Assembly: GCA_029168955.1 (NCBI GenBank)
Contig: JAPDOI010000289.1
Location: forward strand, 1-64,000
Length of the DNA: 64,000 nucleotides
Direction of reading: 5' to 3'
Source: Aplectana chamaeleonis
Taxonomy: Eukaryota; Nematoda; Chromadorea; Rhabditida; Cosmocercidae
Positions 1 through 13,130 of this stretch are shown here, piece after piece. The translations under genes were made by a program, and so were the position numbers. The notes below the pieces were generated by a model. It was not told the DNA's origin and made no database searches. It saw only the letters and a program-made list of their open reading frames with translations. Each line of letters starts with the position of its first letter. Position 1 is the first letter of the stretch.

Positions 1-2
1 TC

Positions 3-18
3 CTGATGACGTCATCAG
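3..18. promoter_or_regulatory. First of ~800+ CRE-like palindromes (ATF/CREB-type bZIP site), one per array A unit
   Basis: CTGATGACGTCATCAG is a perfect 16-bp palindrome with TGACGTCA at 7-14. TGACGTCA is the consensus cAMP-response element bound by CREB/ATF-family and many fungal and plant bZIP dimers, and the outer TGA/TCA bases extend the symmetry. The site recurs every 42 bp through array A. By eye roughly nine units in ten keep the core, and it is lost mainly in GTAATC, GCCATC and GCAATC variants. Similarity to a binding site is seen directly; occupancy in the cell is inference. It could be a chance feature of a satellite, or a protein-binding box that helped the repeat spread. GACGTC is also an AatII site, so digestion should give a 42-bp ladder. 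Confidence 0.7.
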
Positions 19-25
19 ATGCCCT

Positions 26-38
26 ATGTACTTTACAT
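26..38. repeat. Second dyad of array A unit: ATGTA/TACAT with CTT loop (first copy)
   Basis: ATGTACTTTACAT has a perfect 5-bp stem and a 3-nt centre and recurs once per unit. Its centre lies 21.5 bp from the centre of the CRE palindrome, about half a unit or two helical turns away. The frequent variant ATGTACCTTACAT changes only the loop and leaves the stem intact. The linked variant TTTAGATG breaks one stem pair. It is too short to be a terminator or RNA gene by itself. Confidence 0.6.
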
Positions 39-177
39 GACATCCTGATGACGTCATCAGATGCCCTATGTACTTTACATGACATCCTGATGACGTCATC
101 AGATGCCCTATGTACTTTACATGACATCCTGATGACGTCATCAGATGCCCTATGTACTTTACATGACATCCTGATGA

Positions 178-310
178 CGTCACCAGATGCCCTATGTACT
201 TTACATGACATCCTGATGACGTCATCAGATGCCCTATGTACCTTACATGACATCCTGATGACGTCATCAGATGCCTTATGTACCTTATATGACATCTTGA
301 TGACGTCATC
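178..310 (+). repeat. Partial copy of the recurring variant cassette (array A)
   Basis: Three successive units carry GTCACCAG, then ACCTTACATGACATCC, then a unit with ACCTTATATGACATCTTG. The same order occurs at 2,101-2,270, and the GTCACCAG then ACCTTACATGACATC order recurs inside the fuller cassettes near 1.6, 6.3, 24.9 and 35.4 kb. This indicates copying of multi-unit blocks rather than independent mutation. Confidence 0.65.
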
Positions 311-1635
311 AGATGCCCTATGTACTTTACATGACATCCTGATGACGTCATCAGATGCCCTATGTACTTTACATGACATCCTGATGACGTCATCAGATGC
401 CCTATGTACTCTAGATGACACCCTGATGACGTAATCAGATGCCCTATGTACTTTACATGACATCCTGATGACGTCATCAGATGCCCTATGTACTTTACAT
501 GACATCCTGATGACGTCATCAGATGCCCTATGTACTCTAGATGACACCCTGATGACGTAATCAGATGCCCTATGTACTTTACATGACATCCTGATGACGT
601 CATCAGATGCCCTATGTACTTTACATGACATCCTGATGACGTCATCAGATGCCCTATGTACTTTACATGACATCCTGATGACGTCATCAGATGCCCTATG
701 TACTTTACATGACACCATGATGACGTCATCAGATGCCCTATGTACTTTACATGACACCCTGATGACGTCATCAGATGCCCTATGTACTTTACATGACATC
801 CTGATGACGTCATCAGATGCCCTATGTACTTTACATGACATCCTGATGACGTCATCAGATGCCCTATGTACTTTACATGACATCCTGATGACGTCATCAG
901 ATGCCCTATGTACTTTACATGACATCCTGATGACGTCATCAGATGCCCTATGTACTCTAGATGACACCCTGATGACGTAATCAGATGCCCTATGTACTTT
1001 ACATGACATCCTGATGACGTCATCAGATGCCCTATGTACTTTACATGACATCCTGATGACGTCATCAGATGCCCTATGTACTTTACATGACATCCTGATG
1101 ACGTCATCAGATGCCCTATGTACTTTACATGACACCCTGATGACGTCATCAGATGCCCTATGTACCTTACATGACATCTTGATGACGTCATCAGATGCCC
1201 TATGTACTTTAGATGACACCCTGATGACGTAATCAGATGCCCTATGTACTTTACATGACATCCTGATGACGTCATCAGATGCCCTATGTACTTTACATGA
1301 CATCCTGATGACGTCATCAGATGCCCTATGTACTTTACATGACATCCTGATGACGTCATCAGATGCCCTATGTACTCTAGATGACACCCTGATGACGTAA
1401 TCAGATGCCCTATGTACTTTACATGACATCCTGATGACGTCATCAGATGCCCTATGTACTTTACATGACATCCTGATGACGTCATCAGATGCCCTATGTA
1501 CTCTAGATGACACCCTGATGACGTAATCAGATGCCCTATGTACTTTACATGACATCCTGATGACGTCATCAGATGCCCTATGTACTTTACATGACATCCT
1601 GATGACGTCATCAGATGCCCTATGTACTTTACATG

Positions 1636-1904
1636 ACACCATGATGACGCCATCAGATGCCCTATGTACTTTAGATGACACCCTGATGACGCAATCAGAT
1701 GCCCTATGTACTTTACATGACATCCTGATGACGTCACCAGATGCCCTATGTACTTTACATGACATCCTGATGACGTCATCAGATGCCCTATGTACCTTAC
1801 ATGACATCCTGATGACGTCATCAGATGCCCTATGTACCTTACATGACATCTTGATGACGTCATCAGATGCCCTATGTACTTTAGATGACACCCTGATGAC
1901 GTAA
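1636..1904 (+). repeat. Variant cassette copy 1 (about 270 bp, array A)
   Basis: An ordered run of marked units: CACCATGATGACGCCATC; then TTTAGATGACACCC with GACGCAATC; then GTCACCAG; then ACCTTACATGACATCC; then ACCTTACATGACATCTTG; then TTTAGATGACACCC ending in GACGTAATC. The same order of rare markers recurs far away at 6,276-6,544, almost identically at 4,848-5,116 and 35,377-35,645, and partly at 24,924-25,150. Shared rare variants in the same order are the signature of segmental copying within the array. Confidence 0.85.
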
Positions 1905-2037
1905 TCAGATGCCCTATGTACTTTACATGACATCCTGATGACGTCATCAGATGCCCTATGTACTTTACATGACATCCTGATGACGTCATCAGATGCCCTA
2001 TGTACTCTAGATGACACCCTGATGACGTAATCAGATG

Positions 2038-2041
2038 CCCC
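2038..2041 (+). other. One-base insertion breaking the 42-bp register
   Basis: GATGCCCCTATG has four C's where every neighbouring unit has three. Unit starts shift from phase 6 to phase 7 (mod 42) here. It is the first of only three net length changes seen in array A. Confidence 0.9.
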
Positions 2042-2769
2042 TATGTACTTTACATGACATCCTGATGACGTCATCAGATGCCCTATGTACTTTACATGAC
2101 ACCCTGATGACGCAATCAGATGCCCTATGTACTTTACATGACATCCTGATGACGTCACCAGATGCCCTATGTACTTTACATGACATCCTGATGACGTCAT
2201 CAGATGCCCTATGTACCTTACATGACATCCTGATGACGTCATCAGATGCCCTATGTACCTTATATGACATCTTGATGACGTCATCAGATGCCCTATGTAC
2301 CTTACATGACATTTTGATGACGTCATCAGATGCCCTATGTACTTTGGATGACATCCTGATGACGTCATCAGATGCCCTATGTACTTTACATGAAATCCTG
2401 ATGACGTCATCAGATGCCCTATGTACTTTATATGACATCCTGCTGACGTCATCAGATGCCCTATGTACTTTACATGACATCCTGATGACGTCATCAGATG
2501 CCCTATGTACTTTACATGGCATCCTGATGACGTCATCAGATGCCCTATGTACCTTACATGACATCCTGATGACGTCATCAGATGCCCTATGTACCTTACA
2601 TGACATCTTGATGACGTCATCAGATGCCCTATGTACTTTAGATGACACCCTGATGACGTAATCAGATGCCCTATGTACTCTAGATGACACCCTGATGACG
2701 TAATCAGATGCCCTATGTACTTTACATGACATCCTGATGACGTCATCAGATGCCCTATGTACTCTAGAT

Positions 2770-2790
2770 GACACCCTGTACCTTACATGA
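2770..2790 (+). other. 23-bp internal deletion in one unit of array A
   Basis: The text runs ACACCCTGTACCTTACATG, joining the end of one unit directly to the GTACC segment of the next. The CRE palindrome and GATGCCCTAT are missing. Comparison with the consensus gives a 23-bp loss, leaving a 19-bp stub; the exact breakpoint is ambiguous by one or two bases. Phase moves from 7 to 26 (mod 42). Confidence 0.9.
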
Positions 2791-4847
2791 CATCTTGATG
2801 ACGTCATCAGATGCCCTATGTACTTTACATGACATCCTGATGACGTCATCAGATGCCCTATGTACTTTACATGACATCCTGATGACGTCATCAGATGCCC
2901 TATGTACTTTACATGACACCCTGATGACGTCATCAGATGCCCTATGTACTTTACATGACATCCTGATGACGTCATCAGATGCCCTATGTACTCTAGATGA
3001 CACCCTGATGACGTAATCAGATGCCCTATGTACTTTACATGACATCCTGATGACGTCATCAGATGCCCTATGTACTTTACATGACATCCTGATGACGTCA
3101 TCAGATGCCCTATGTACTTTACATGACATCCTGATGACGTCATCAGATGCCCTATGTACTTTACATGACATCCTGATGACGTAATCAGATGCCCTATGTA
3201 CTTTACATGACATCCTGATGACGTCATCAGATGCCCTATGTACTTTACATGACATCCTGATGACGTCATCAGATGCCCTATGTACTCTAGATGACACCCT
3301 GATGACGTAATCAGATGCCCTATGTACTTTACATGACATCCTGATGACGTCATCAGATGCCCTATGTACTTTACATGACGTCCTGATGACGTCATCAGAT
3401 GCCCTATGTACTTTACATGACACCCTGATGACGTCATCAGATGCCCTATGTACTTTACATGACATCCTGATGACGTCATCAGATGCCCTATGTACTTTAC
3501 ATGACATCCTGATGACGTCATCAGATGCCCTATGTACTTTACATGACATCCTGATGACGTCATCAGATGCCCTATGTACTTTACATGACATCCTGATGAC
3601 GTCATCAGATGCCCTATGTACTTTACATGACATCCTGATGACGTCATCAGATGCCCTATGTACTTTAGATGACACCCTGATGACGTCATCAGATGCCCTA
3701 TGTACTTTACATGACATCCTGATGACGTCATCAGATGCCCTATGTACTTTACATGACATCCTGATGACGTCATCAGATGCCCTATGTACTCTAGATGACA
3801 TCCTGATGACGTCATCAGATGCCCTATGTACTTTACATGACATCCTGATGACGTCATCAGATGCCCTATGTACTTTACATGACACCCTGATGACGTCATC
3901 AGATGCCCTATGTACTTTACATGACATCCTGATGACGTCATCAGATGCCCTATGTACTTTACATGACATCCTGATGACGTCATCAGATGCCCTATGTACT
4001 TTACATGACACCCTGATGACGTCATCAGATGCCCTATGTACTTTACATGACATCCTGATGACGTCATCAGATGCCCTATGTACTTTACATGACATCCTGA
4101 TGACGTCATCAGATGCCCTATGTACTTTACATGACATCCTGATGACGTCATCAGATGCCCTATGTACTTTACATGACATCCTGATGACGTCATCAGATGC
4201 CCTATGTACTTTACATGACATCCTGATGACGTCATCAGATGCCCTATGTACTTTACATGACATCCTGATGACGTCATCAGATGCCCTATGTACTTTACAT
4301 GACATCCTGATGACGTCATCAGATGCCCTATGTACTTTACATGACATCCTGATGACGTCATCAGATGCCCTATGTACCTTAGATGACATCCTGATGACGT
4401 CATCAGATGCCCTATGTACTTTAGATGACACCCTGATGACGTCATCAGATGCCCTATGTACTTTACATGACATCCTGATGACGTCATCAGATGCCCTATG
4501 TACTTTACATGACATCCTGATGACGTCATCAGATGCCCTATGTACTTTACATGACATCCTGATGACGTCATCAGATGCCCTATGTACTTTAGATGACATC
4601 CTGATGACGTCATCAGATGCCCTATGTACTTTACATGACATCCTGATGACGTCATCAGATGCCCTATGTACTTTACATGACATCCTGATGACGTCATCAG
4701 ATGCCCTATGTACTCTAGATGACACCCTGATGACGTAATCAGATGCCCTATGTACTTTACATGACATCCTGATGACGTCATCAGATGCCCTATGTACTTT
4801 ACATGACATCCTGATGACGTCATCAGATGCCCTATGTACTTTACATG

Positions 4848-5116
4848 ACACCATGATGACGCCATCAGATGCCCTATGTACTTTAGATGACACCCTGATG
4901 ACGCAATCAGATGCCCTATGTACTTTACATGACATCCTGATGACGTCACCAGATGCCCTATGTACTTTACATGACATCCTGATGACGTCATCAGATGCCC
5001 TATGTACTTTACATGACATCCTGATGACGTCATCAGATGCCCTATGTACTTTACATGACATCCTGATGACGTCATCAGATGCCCTATGTACTTTAGATGA
5101 CACCCTGATGACGTAA
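4848..5116 (+). repeat. Variant cassette copy 2 (array A)
   Basis: It carries the GACGCCATC, GACGCAATC, GTCACCAG and terminal GTAATCAG markers in the same order as copy 1. Here the two ACCTTACAT units read ACTTTACAT, so those markers were lost or had not yet arisen. Displacement from copy 1 is 3,212 bp, which equals 77 units less the net 22 bp removed by the indels near 2,040 and 2,779. Confidence 0.8.
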
Positions 5117-6275
5117 TCAGATGCCCTATGTACTTTACATGACATCCTGATGACGTCATCAGATGCCCTATGTACTTTACATGACATCCTGATGACGTCA
5201 TCAGATGCCCTATGTACTCTAGATGACATCCTGATGACGTAATCAGATGCCCTATGTACTTTACATGACATCCTGATGACGTCATCAGATGCCCTATGTA
5301 CTTTACATGACACCCTGATGACGTCATCAGATGCCCTATGTACTTTACATGACATCCTGATGACGTCATCAGATGCCCTATGTACTTTACATGACATCCT
5401 GATGACGTCATCAGATGCCCTATGTACTTTACATGACATCCTGATGACGTCATCAGATGCCCTATGTACTTTACATGACATCCTGATGACGTCATCAGAT
5501 GCCCTATGTACCTTACATGACATCCTGATGACGTCATCAGATGCCCTATGTACTTTACATGACATCCTGATGACGTCATCAGATGCCCTATGTACTTTAC
5601 ATGACATCCTGATGACGTCATCAGATGCCCTATGTACTTTACATGACATCCTGATGACGTCATCAGATGCCCTATGTACTTTACATGACATCCTGATGAC
5701 GTCATCAGATGCCCTATGTACTTTACATGACATCCTGATGACGTCATCAGATGCCCTATGTACTTTACATGACATCCTGATGACGTCATCAGATGCCCTA
5801 TGTACCTTACATGACATCCTGATGACGTCATCAGATGCCCTATGTACTTTACATGACATCCTGATGACGTCATCAGATGCCCTATGTACTTTAGATGACA
5901 CCCTGATGACGTAATCAGATGCCCTATGTACTTTACATGACATCCTGATGACGTCATCAGATGCCCTATGTACTTTACATGACACCCTGATGACGTCATC
6001 AGATGCCCTATGTACTCTAGATGACAACCTGATGACGTCATCAGATGCCCTATGTACTTTACATGACATCCTGATGACGTCATCAGATGCCCTATGTACT
6101 TTACATGACATCCTGATGACGTCATCAGATGCCCTATGTACTCTGGATGACACCCTGATGACGTCATCAGATGCCCTATGTACTTTACATGACATCCTGA
6201 TGACGTCATCAGATGCCCTATGTACTTTACATGACATCCTGATGACGTCATCAGATGCCCTATGTACTTTACATG

Positions 6276-6544
6276 ACACCATGATGACGCCATCAGATGC
6301 CCTATGTACTTTAGATGACACCCTGATGACGCAATCAGATGCCCTATGTACTTTACATGACATCCTGATGACGTCACCAGATGCCCTATGTACTTTACAT
6401 GACATCCTGATGACGTCATCAGATGCCCTATGTACCTTACATGACATCCTGATGACGTCATCAGATGCCCTATGTACCTTACATGACATCTTGATGACGT
6501 CATCAGATGCCCTATGTACTTTAGATGACACCCTGATGACGTAA
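6276..6544 (+). repeat. Variant cassette copy 3 (array A)
   Basis: It matches copy 1 in all of the marker variants, including both ACCTTACAT units and CATCTTG. It lies exactly 1,428 bp (34 units) downstream of copy 2. Confidence 0.85.
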
Positions 6545-9500
6545 TCAGATGCCCTATGTACTTTACATGACATCCTGATGACGTCATCAGATGCCCTATG
6601 TACTTTACATGACATCCTGATGACGTCATCAGATGCCCTATGTACTCTAGATGACACCCTGATGACGTAATCAGATGCCCTATGTACTTTACATGACATC
6701 CTGATGACGTCATCAGATGCCCTATGTACTTTACATGACACCCTGATGACGTCATCAGATGCCCTATGTACTTTACATGACATCCTGATGACGTCATCAG
6801 ATGCCCTATGTACTTTACATGACATCCTGATGACGTCATCAGATGCCCTATGTACTTTACATGACATCCTGATGACGTCATCAGATGCCCTATGTACTTT
6901 AGATGACATCCTGATGACGTCATCAGATGCCCTATGTACTTTACATGACATCCTGATGACGTCATCAGATGCCCTATGTACTTTAGATGACATCCTGATG
7001 ACGTCATCAGATGCCCTATGTACTTTACATGACATCCTGATGACGTCATCAGATGCCCTATGTACTTTACATGACATCCTGATGACGTCATCAGATGCCC
7101 TATGTACTTTACATGACATCCTGATGACGTCATCAGATGCCCTATGTACTTTACATGACATCCTGATGACGTCATCAGATGCCCTATGTACTTTCCATGA
7201 CATCCTGATGACGTCATCAGATGCCCTATGTACTTTACATGACATCCTGATGACGTCATCAGATGCCCTATGTACTTTACATGACATCCTGATGACGTCA
7301 TCAGATGCCCTATGTACTTTAGATGACATCCTGATGACGTAATCAGATGCCCTATGTACTTTACATGACATCCTGATGACGTCATCAGATGCCCTATGTA
7401 CTTTACATGACATCCTGATGACGTCATCAGATGCCCTATGTACTTTACATGACATCCTGATGACGTCATCAGATGCCCTATGTACTTTACATGACATCCT
7501 GATGACGTCATCAGATGCCCTATGTACTTTACATGACATCCTGATGACGTCATCAGATGCCCTATGTACTTTAGATGACACCCTGATGACGTAATCAGAT
7601 GCCCTATGTACTTTACATGACATCCTGATGACGTCATCAGATGCCCTATGTACTTTACATGACATCCTGATGACGTCATCAGATGCCCTATGTACTTTAC
7701 ATGACACCCTGATGACGTCATCAGATGCCCTATGTACTTTAGATGACACCCTGATGACGTCATCAGATGCCCTATGTACTTTACATGACATCCTGATGAC
7801 GTCATCAGATGCCCTATGTACTTTACATGACATCCTGATGACGTCATCAGATGCCCTATGTACCTTACATGACATCCTGATGACGTCATCAGATGCCCTA
7901 TGTACCTTACATGACATCTTGATGACGTCATCAGATGCCCTATGTACTTTAGATGACACCCTGATGACGTAATCAGATGCCCTATGTACTTTACATGACA
8001 TCCTGATGACGTCATCAGATGCCCTATGTACTTTACATGACATCCTGATGACGTCATCAGATGCCCTATGTACTTTACATGACATCCTGATGACGTCATC
8101 AGATGCCCTATGTACTTTACATGACATCCTGATGACGTCATCAGATGCCCTATGTACTTTAGATGACACCCTGATGACGTAATCAGATGCCCTATGTACT
8201 TTACATGACATCCTGATGACGTCATCAGATGCCCTATGTACTTTACATGACATCCTGATGACGTCATCAGATGCCCTATGTACTTTACATGACATCCTGA
8301 TGACGTCATCAGATGCCCTATGTACTTTACATGACATCCTGATGACGTCATCAGATGCCCTATGTACTTTACATGACATCCTGATGACGTCATCAGATGC
8401 CCTATGTACCTTACATGACATCCTGATGACGTCATCAGATGCCCTATGTACTTTACATGACACCCTGATGACGTCATCAGATGCCCTATGTACTTTACAT
8501 GACATCCTGATGACGTCATCAGATGCCCTATGTACTTTACATGACATCCTGATGACGTCATCAGATGCCCTATGTACTTTACATGACATCCTGATGACGT
8601 CATCAGATGCCCTATGTACTTTACATGACATCCTGATGACGTCATCAGATGCCCTATGTACTTTACATGACATCCTGATGACGTCATCAGATGCCCTATG
8701 TACTCTAGATGACACCCTGATGACGTAATCAGATGCCCTATGTACTTTACATGACATCCTGATGACGTCATCAGATGCCCTATGTACTTTACATGACATC
8801 CTGATGACGTCATCAGATGCCCTATGTACTCTAGATGACACCCTGATGACGTAATCAGATGCCCTATGTACTTTACATGACATCCTGATGACGTCATCAG
8901 ATGCCCTATGTACTTTACATGACATCCTGATGACGTCATCAGATGCCCTATGTACTTTACATGACATCCTGATGACGTCATCAGATGCCCTATGTACCTT
9001 ACATGACATCCTGATGACGTCATCAGATGCCCTATGTACTTTACATGACATCCTGATGACGTCATCAGATGCCCTATGTACTTTACATGACATCCTGATG
9101 ACGTCATCAGATGCCCTATGTACTTTACATGACATCCTGATGACGTCATCAGATGCCCTATGTACTTTACATGACATCCTGATGACGTCATCAGATGCCC
9201 TATGTACTTTACATGACATCCTGATGACCTCATCAGATGCCCTATGTACTTTACATGACATCCTGATGACGTCATCAGATGCCCTATGTACTTTACATGA
9301 CATCCTGATGACGTCATCAGATGCCCTATGTACTTTACATGACATCCTGATGACGTCATCAGATGCCCTATGTACTTTACATGACATCCTGATGACGTCA
9401 TCAGATGCCCTATGTACTTTACATGACATCCTGATGACGTCATCAGATGCCCTATGTACTTTACATGACATCCTGATGACGTCATCAGATGCCCTATGTA

Positions 9501-9714
9501 CTTTACATGACATCCTGATGACGTCATCAGATGCCCTATGTACTTTACATGACATCCTGATGACGTCATCAGATGCCCTATGTACTTTACATGACATCCT
9601 GATGACGTCATCAGATGCCCTATGTACTTTACATGACATCCTGATGACGTCATCAGATGCCCTATGTACTTTAGATGACATCCTGATGACGTCATCAGAT
9701 GCCCTATGTACTTT

Positions 9715-9840
9715 ACATGGCATCCTGATGGAGTCATCAGATGCCCTATGTACTTTACATGACATCCTGATGACGTCATCAGATGCCCTATGTCCTTTAC
9801 ATGACATCCTGGTGAGGTCATCAGATGCCCTGTGTACTTT
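9715..9840 (+). repeat. Small island of degenerate array A units
   Basis: Within three units there are ACATGGCATCC, GATGGAGTCATC, TATGTCCTTTAC, TGGTGAGGTCATC and GCCCTGTGTAC, against near-consensus neighbours on both sides. Two of the changes destroy the TGACGTCA core. Confidence 0.85.
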
Positions 9841-12800
9841 ACATGACATCCTGATGACGTCATCAGATGCCCTATGTACTTTACATGACATCCTGATGAC
9901 GTCATCAGATGCCCTATGTACTTTACATGACATCCTGATGACGTCATCAGATGCCCTATGTACTTTACATGACATCCTGATGACGTCATCAGATGCCCTA
10001 TGTACTTTACATGACATCCTGATGACGTCATCAGATGCCCTATGTACTTTACATGACATCCTGATGACGTCATCAGATGCCCTATGTACTTTACATGACA
10101 TCCTGATGACGTCATCAGATGCCCTATGTACTTTACATGACATCCTGATGACGTCATCAGATGCCCTATGTACTTTACATGACATCCTGATGACGTCATC
10201 AGATGCCCTATGTACTTTACATGACATCCTGATGACGTCATCAGATGCCCTATGTACTTTAAATGACACCCTGACGACGTAATCAGATGCCCTATGTACT
10301 TTAGATGACACCCTGATGACGTAATCAGATGCCCTATGTACTTTAGATGACACCCTGATGACGTCATCAGATGCTCTATGTACTTTACATGACATCCTGA
10401 TGACGTCATCAGATGCCCTATGTACTTTACATGACACCCTGATGACGTCATCAGATGCCCTATGTACTTTACATGACATCCTGATGACGTCATCAGATGC
10501 CCTATGTACTTTACATGACATCCTGATGACGTCATCAGATGCCCTATGTACTTTTCATGACATCCTGATGACGTCATCAGATGCCCTATGTACCTTACAT
10601 GACATCCTGATGACGTCATCAGATGCCCTATGTACTTTACATGACATCCTGATGACGTCATCAGATGCCCTATGTACTTTACATGACATCCTGATGACGT
10701 CATCAGATGCCCTATGTACTTTACATGACATCCTGATGACGTCATCAGATGCCCTATGTACTTTACATGACATCCTGATGACGTCATCAGATGCCCTATG
10801 TACTTTACATGACATCCTGATGACGTCATCAGATGCCCTATGTACTTTACATGACATCCTGATGACGTCATCAGATGCCCTATGTACTTTACATGACATC
10901 CTGATGACGTCATCAGATGCCCTATGTACTTTACATGACATCCTGATGACGTCATCAGATGCCCTATGTACTTTACATGACATCCTGATGACGTCATCAG
11001 ATGCCCTATGTACTTTACATGACATCCTGATGACGTCATCAGATGCCCTATGTACTTTAGATGACATCCTGATGACGTCATCAGATGCCCTATGTACTTT
11101 ACATGACATCCTGATGACGTCATCAGATGCCCTATGTACTTTACATGACATCCTGATGACGTCATCAGATGCCCTATGTACTTTACATGACATCCTGATG
11201 ACGTCATCAGATGCCCTATGTACTTTAGATGACATCCTGATGACGTCATCAGATGCCCTATGTACTTTACATGACATCCTGATGACGTCATCAGATGCCC
11301 TATGTACTTTACATGACATCCTGATGACGTCATCAGATGCCCTATGTACTTTACATGACACCCTGATGACGTCATCAGATGCCCTATGTACTTTACATGA
11401 CATCCTGATGACGTCATCAGATGCCCTATGTACTTTACATGACATCCTGATGACGTCATCAGATGCCCTATGTACTTTACATGACATCCTGATGACGTCA
11501 TCAGATGCCCTATGTACTTTACATGACATCCTGATGACGTCATCAGATGCCCTATGTACTTTACATGACATCCTGATGACGTCATCAGATGCCCTATGTA
11601 CTTTACATGACATCCTGATGACGTCATCAGATGCCCTATGTACTTTACATGACATCCTGATGACGTCATCAGATGCCCTATGTACTTTACATGACATCCT
11701 GATGACGTCATCAGATGCCCTATGTACTTTACATGACATCCTGATGACGTCATCAGATGCCCTATGTACCTTACATGACATCCTGATGACGTCATCAGAT
11801 GCCCTATGTACTTTACATGACATCCTGATGACGTCATCAGATGCCCTATGTACTTTACATGACATCCTGATGACGTCATCAGATGCCCTATGTACTTTAC
11901 ATGACATCCTGATGACGTCATCAGATGCCCTATGTACTTTACATGACATCCTGATGACGTCATCAGATGCCCTATGTACTTTACATGACATCCTGATGAC
12001 GTCATCAGATGCCCTATGTACTTTACATGACACACTGATGACGTCATCAGATGCCCTATGTACTTTACATGACATCCTGATGACGTCATCAGATGCCCTA
12101 TGTACTTTACATGACATCCTGATGACGTCATCAGATGCCCTATGTACTTTTCATGACATCCTGATGACGTCATCAGATGCCCTATGTACTTTACATGACA
12201 TCCTGATGACGTCATCAGATGCCCTATGTACTTTACATGACATCCTGATGACGTCATCAGATGCCCTATGTACTTTACATGACATCCTGATGACGTCATC
12301 AGATGCCCTATGTACTTTACATGACATCCTGATGACGTCATCAGATGCCCTATGTACTTTACATGACATCCTGATGACGTCATCAGATGCCCTATGTACT
12401 TTACATTACATCCTGATGACGTCATCAAATGCCCTATGTACTTTACATGACATCCTGATGACGTCATCAGATGCCCTATGTACTTTAGATGACACCCTGA
12501 TGACGTCATCAGATGCCCTATGTACTTTACATGACATCCTGATGACGTCATCAGATGCCCTATGTACTTTACATGACATCCTGATGACGTCATCAGATGC
12601 CCTATGTACTTTACATGACATCCTGATGACGTCATCAGATGCCCTATGTACTTTACATGACATCCTGATGACGTCATCAGATGCCCTATGTACTTTACAT
12701 GACATCCTGATGACGTCATCAGATGCCCTATGTACTTTACATGACATCCTGATGACGTCATCAGATGCCCTATGTACTTTACATGACATCCTGATGACGT

Positions 12801-12979
12801 CATCAGATGCCCTATGTACTTTACATGACATCCTGATGACGTCATCAGATGCCCTATGTACTTTACATGACATCCTGATGACGTCATCACATGCCCTATG
12901 TACTTTACATGACATCCTGATGACGTCATCAGATGCCCTATGTACTTTACATGACATCCTGATGACGTCATCAGATGCC

Positions 12980-13130
12980 CTATGTACTTTATATGACACC
13001 CTGATAACGTCATCAGATGCCCTATGTACTTTACATGACACCATGATGACGTCATCAGATGCACTATGTACTTTAGATGACACCCTGATGACGTAATCAG
13101 ATGCCCTGTGTACTTTACCTGACATCCTGA
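12980..13130 (+). repeat. Variant block duplicated 9,954 bp downstream (copy 1)
   Basis: Successive units carry TTTATATGACACCCTGATAACG, then CACCATGATGACG, then GATGCACTATG with TTTAGATGACACCC and GTAATC, then GCCCTGTGTACTTTACCTG. The same order is found at about 22,934-23,084, displaced by exactly 237 units. Related shorter forms follow at 13,180-13,290 and 23,090-23,210. Confidence 0.8.
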